Below, in pieces: positions 61,301 through 64,000 of a stretch of 64,000 bases of DNA. A program made the translations under genes and the position numbers. Each line of letters begins with the position of its first letter. The stretch's first letter is position 1. Origin of the DNA: Chionis minor (lineage: Eukaryota > Chordata > Aves > Charadriiformes > Chionididae); the NCBI GenBank assembly GCA_013398295.1, contig VZSF01010484.1, positions 167,015-231,014 on the forward strand, given 5' to 3'. The notes under the pieces were generated by a model. It was not told the origin of the DNA and did not search any database. It saw only the letters and a program-made list of their open reading frames with translations.

Positions 61301-63480
61301 CTTAAAAAAAATTATTTAACATTATATATATATTCATTTATTTTTAGCTATCGCACCTGACTGGGGTTTTTTCCTCCTCCCTGGAACGCTGAACAGTTAA
61401 CCAGGTGCGACGTGTGACATTACTAGCTCTCTCACTTTGAACGTTGACGTCTGAAATACAGGCTGAGTCAACAAAATCATGAAGGAAAGCAAAATCCTTG
61501 TTTAAGCAGTCTACAGATACCTCACCCCTAATGGACTTTCCCATGAGCGTACACTTTCGATCATATTTCCAATTTTTAGAGTGTAATTTTATATACGAAG
61601 GGATCTGAGGGCCCTAAAAAGGCACAATTGCTGGAGATGATCGAGATTGCCAGTTGAGCAAGCCTTCACACACGAACTGTCCAAGCTCCTAGCTAAACTC
61701 ACCAGAGGGAAATCCCCAGGGAACTCTGCGTGTAACAAGGGTAATTGCTTGATTCGTTCTTGGTTTAGGCAGAAAGTTTTCCAGACTACGGCTAGGCCGC
61801 GGGCTCGGCAGCCCAACACAGCTGCTTTGGTTGGAGCCTCCTCTCAGACCGACACTTCCATGTTGGAACACAGGAAGGAATCGTCACCGCCCCAGTGCTA
61901 AACACTGTCCCGTGTTCAGACTCGGCTTCAGAACCACTCTAAATTACACTAAAAACACGCTTGTTCAGCTGCTTTCAAATTCGAGAAGTGTGAGGTTTAA
62001 CAGGCTGCTGCTAGAACAAACTTCCCTTGGGATTTTGGCACATGCTCCTGTTTCTTCAGTTACCCAGCTGCAGTTACAGGACTAGCACCATCGTGACTCC
62101 CCACGGTGGGAAGGCATGAGAGGACCAGGCCCAGCTCAGGAGCTCAGATCAGTCCTTCACAATCTCCTCCTTCACCGAGCTGGGCTTCGCAGCCAACTCA
62201 CCCTTAGCAGCCCTTGATGCTGCCACTGCTTTCTTCTCCAGTGAAGCTCAAGGAGAAGCGGTTGAGGAGTCATCAGTGGGAGCCATGAGAACGGCAAAGA
62301 TCCACAGTGCTGTGTCATCGACCCAGACCACCACTGAGTTGTGGGCTCGTCCTTCCCCTCATGGTCACTCACTCCCAAGGCCTAAAGCATCACGCTGAAG
62401 CTGCTAACTTTGCCTTCTTACTGCCACCCACAAACATCAACTCTCATCCTTCCCACCTAGGTATTTTCCCAGTACTTCCAAGTCCCTCCAGAGTTCCTCT
62501 GCGGCGATCCTGTATTTTGATAACCACTCTTCAAAGCCCCTCTCCCACAAATAAAAATCCAGCACCCAGCAAAACGTTCTTTCAAAGCCTTCAACAACCT
62601 CAGAGGAGGTTGGTCAAGCCAACCTCATCCTGTCCACACACCCCTGCTTTCCCTCCAGCACAACCTGTTTGATACCCGAAAGTCCACCCTTGTCTCCTCC
62701 CCTTACGATTCATCTCTGCTACCTACAGTAGCTCCACTTCTCAGATTTGCCCTGGTCTCACAAACTACGTGAAGACCAGCAGACACACACTACTTGCAAA
62801 ACCAAGAATTAAATTTGCTGCTAGTTTTCAAGACGCATCGCTCTCACTGTGAGACACTGAGGTTTGTTGCTTTCTGCACCTTGAGTTTATTGGCACAGCT
62901 GAGTGAAATGACTACGAGAAGGTTTGGAGCCATCTCTGCAGACAATAGCAATTCTATAGATACCGCTGCTTTATCACGGTGTTACAAGGGTAATCACAGG
63001 AGAAATTGTGGAGCATTAGCCAATTGTAATATAGAGATCTAGGAGTATCAGAAAGAAACCTTGCATTAACAGTTTAGATAAAAGTAGATCAATGTGGAAC
63101 CCCTGTCTATAGCAGGCACCGCGTAAGACAGTTTCTGTTATCTGATTTTCTTAATTACAGGAAACAGTAGAGAAAACTCAAACCTCGACGTTCCATATTT
63201 GCTCTTATTTCCAGATGTAACAGGAAACCGAGGACTTTGCTCCTGTAGCTGAGGATCTGATCTGCAAACTCATACTCAGAAAGATACCCTTGGGTTACAT
63301 TCCAGTCTCTGTTGGAGCCACTAATTTAAAAGGATATTGGGTTTCCTCTGATTGTTGTAGGTCCTCCTCTGTTGAAGTACTGGTGAGCCACCAGAGGCTA
63401 TAGCCATTCTGGAAAGGAAATATCTTTTTGCAGTTGACTTGACACAGACATTATGAGGATAATTTTAAGAAATGCAGAGA
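58350..63480. other. Intergenic sequence, no gene recognised
   Basis: Mostly AT-rich DNA with simple repeats, and slightly GC-richer patches near 60.5-60.75 and 62.1-62.7 kb. The open frames are short and have neither recognisable similarity nor paired splice sites. In mammals LRPPRC lies next on the minus strand; I see no PPR-like exon here. Confidence 0.5.
59311..59404. repeat. Compound AT/GT/AC microsatellite region
   Basis: Interrupted TATG, TGTG, ATAT and (AC)n tracts. Confidence 0.7.
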
Positions 63481-63487
63481 AATTTTG

Positions 63488-63712
63488 CTAAAAAAGGCTA
63501 AATTTGATGCCAGTCTCAGCTTTTTCTTCCATGCTCACTTTTTTCACCTTTACAGCAACAATATACTGGTGCAAGAAATTAGACATTCCTTCTAGATGCT
63601 GACAGGTATCTCCCATTGAACAGCAAAACCTCCCAGTCACATCAATCACTTCTGTCACTTCCTCCTCTGCACTGTTCCTGGAGCGTCCGGAAGCATCACA
63701 CCTTTGAGAAAA
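63488..63712 (-). other. Unexplained open frame, possible terminal exon on the minus strand
   Basis: The frame is open for 121 codons (63853 to 63488, complement). Its last part, from about 63703, follows an acceptor-like TTTTCTCAAAG and has a balanced, protein-like composition (NSAEEEVTEVIDVTG, HQYIVAVKVKKVSMEEKAE) ending in TAG. I do not recognise it. It may be a chance frame. The orientation would fit a gene converging on ABCG8. Confidence 0.2.
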
Positions 63713-64000
63713 GCAGTAAGTAAAGTAGTACTGTGGTGAACACGCTTCCAGTCTATATCTCTCATCAATATGTGCACTCGTGATCCTACCTTCACTGTTA
63801 TGATCCTCCCTTGTTACTGTAAACTGCAGCTGGAATCCTGCTGACTCAGGCATTCAATCTATAAAAACCTTCCAAGCTGTCACTGCCACAGACACGATCA
63901 GTTCAGCTACTCCATTTTCAACAGTGGGTACATATTAAGAAAGTCTAAAGACAGCTACTAACCTACCAAGCTACATTTCTTGCTATAGAAAAGGGTCTCA

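Noticed and set aside
62307..62672. 121-codon frame on the plus strand
   Set aside because: Pro/Ser/Thr/His-rich with no similarity or splice context, in a slightly GC-richer intergenic patch.
1..64000. tRNA, rRNA, CRISPR array, bacterial-type operon or viral insertion
   Set aside because: I saw no cloverleaf with A and B boxes, no spaced-repeat array, and no viral or prokaryotic reading frames on reading both strands.

Overview
The window is nuclear DNA from an amniote vertebrate, most likely a bird. Every coding exon lies in a split gene with GT-AG introns. Introns are short to medium and AT-rich, recognisable interspersed repeats are almost absent (no Alu, B1 or L1), and the proteins are close to but clearly diverged from the mammalian ones. 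The gene order DYNC2LI1 - ABCG5 - ABCG8, with these orientations, is the conserved vertebrate order. The species call is inference; the gene calls rest on protein similarity recalled for the human orthologues and on intact reading frames across all exon junctions.

Layout. (1) 1-850: about 450 bases of unremarkable AT-rich DNA, then a CpG island (about 480-1330) holding the DYNC2LI1 promoter. (2) 925-22791, plus strand: DYNC2LI1, 13 coding exons, 354 codons plus stop, the light intermediate chain of cytoplasmic dynein-2, the motor for retrograde intraflagellar transport. Its promoter carries a textbook ZNF143-type site and a complete RFX X-box. (3) 22792-24838: the tail-to-tail interval with the 3' UTRs of DYNC2LI1 and ABCG5. 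(4) 40922-24839, minus strand: ABCG5, 13 coding exons, 645 codons plus stop. (5) 40923-41388: a compact, GC-rich head-to-head promoter between ABCG5 and ABCG8. (6) 41389-55128, plus strand: ABCG8, 13 coding exons, 685 codons plus stop. (7) 55129-64000: the ABCG8 3' UTR with a striking G/T-only tract, then intergenic DNA with an unexplained CpG island near 57.5-58.0 kb. No further gene can be supported there.

How the genes work together. ABCG5 and ABCG8 are half-transporters that must heterodimerise to export cholesterol and plant sterols across the apical membrane of hepatocytes and enterocytes. Transcription from one shared promoter fits that obligate partnership. DYNC2LI1 is a ciliary neighbour with no known functional tie to sterol export.

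The observation most worth following is in the ATPase sites. In mammals one of the two composite sites is degenerate: ABCG8 lacks the Walker A lysine and ABCG5 has a changed signature motif. In this genome both halves of that site are canonical, with GSTGGGKT in ABCG8 and ISGGE in ABCG5, so the transporter may have two competent ATP sites.
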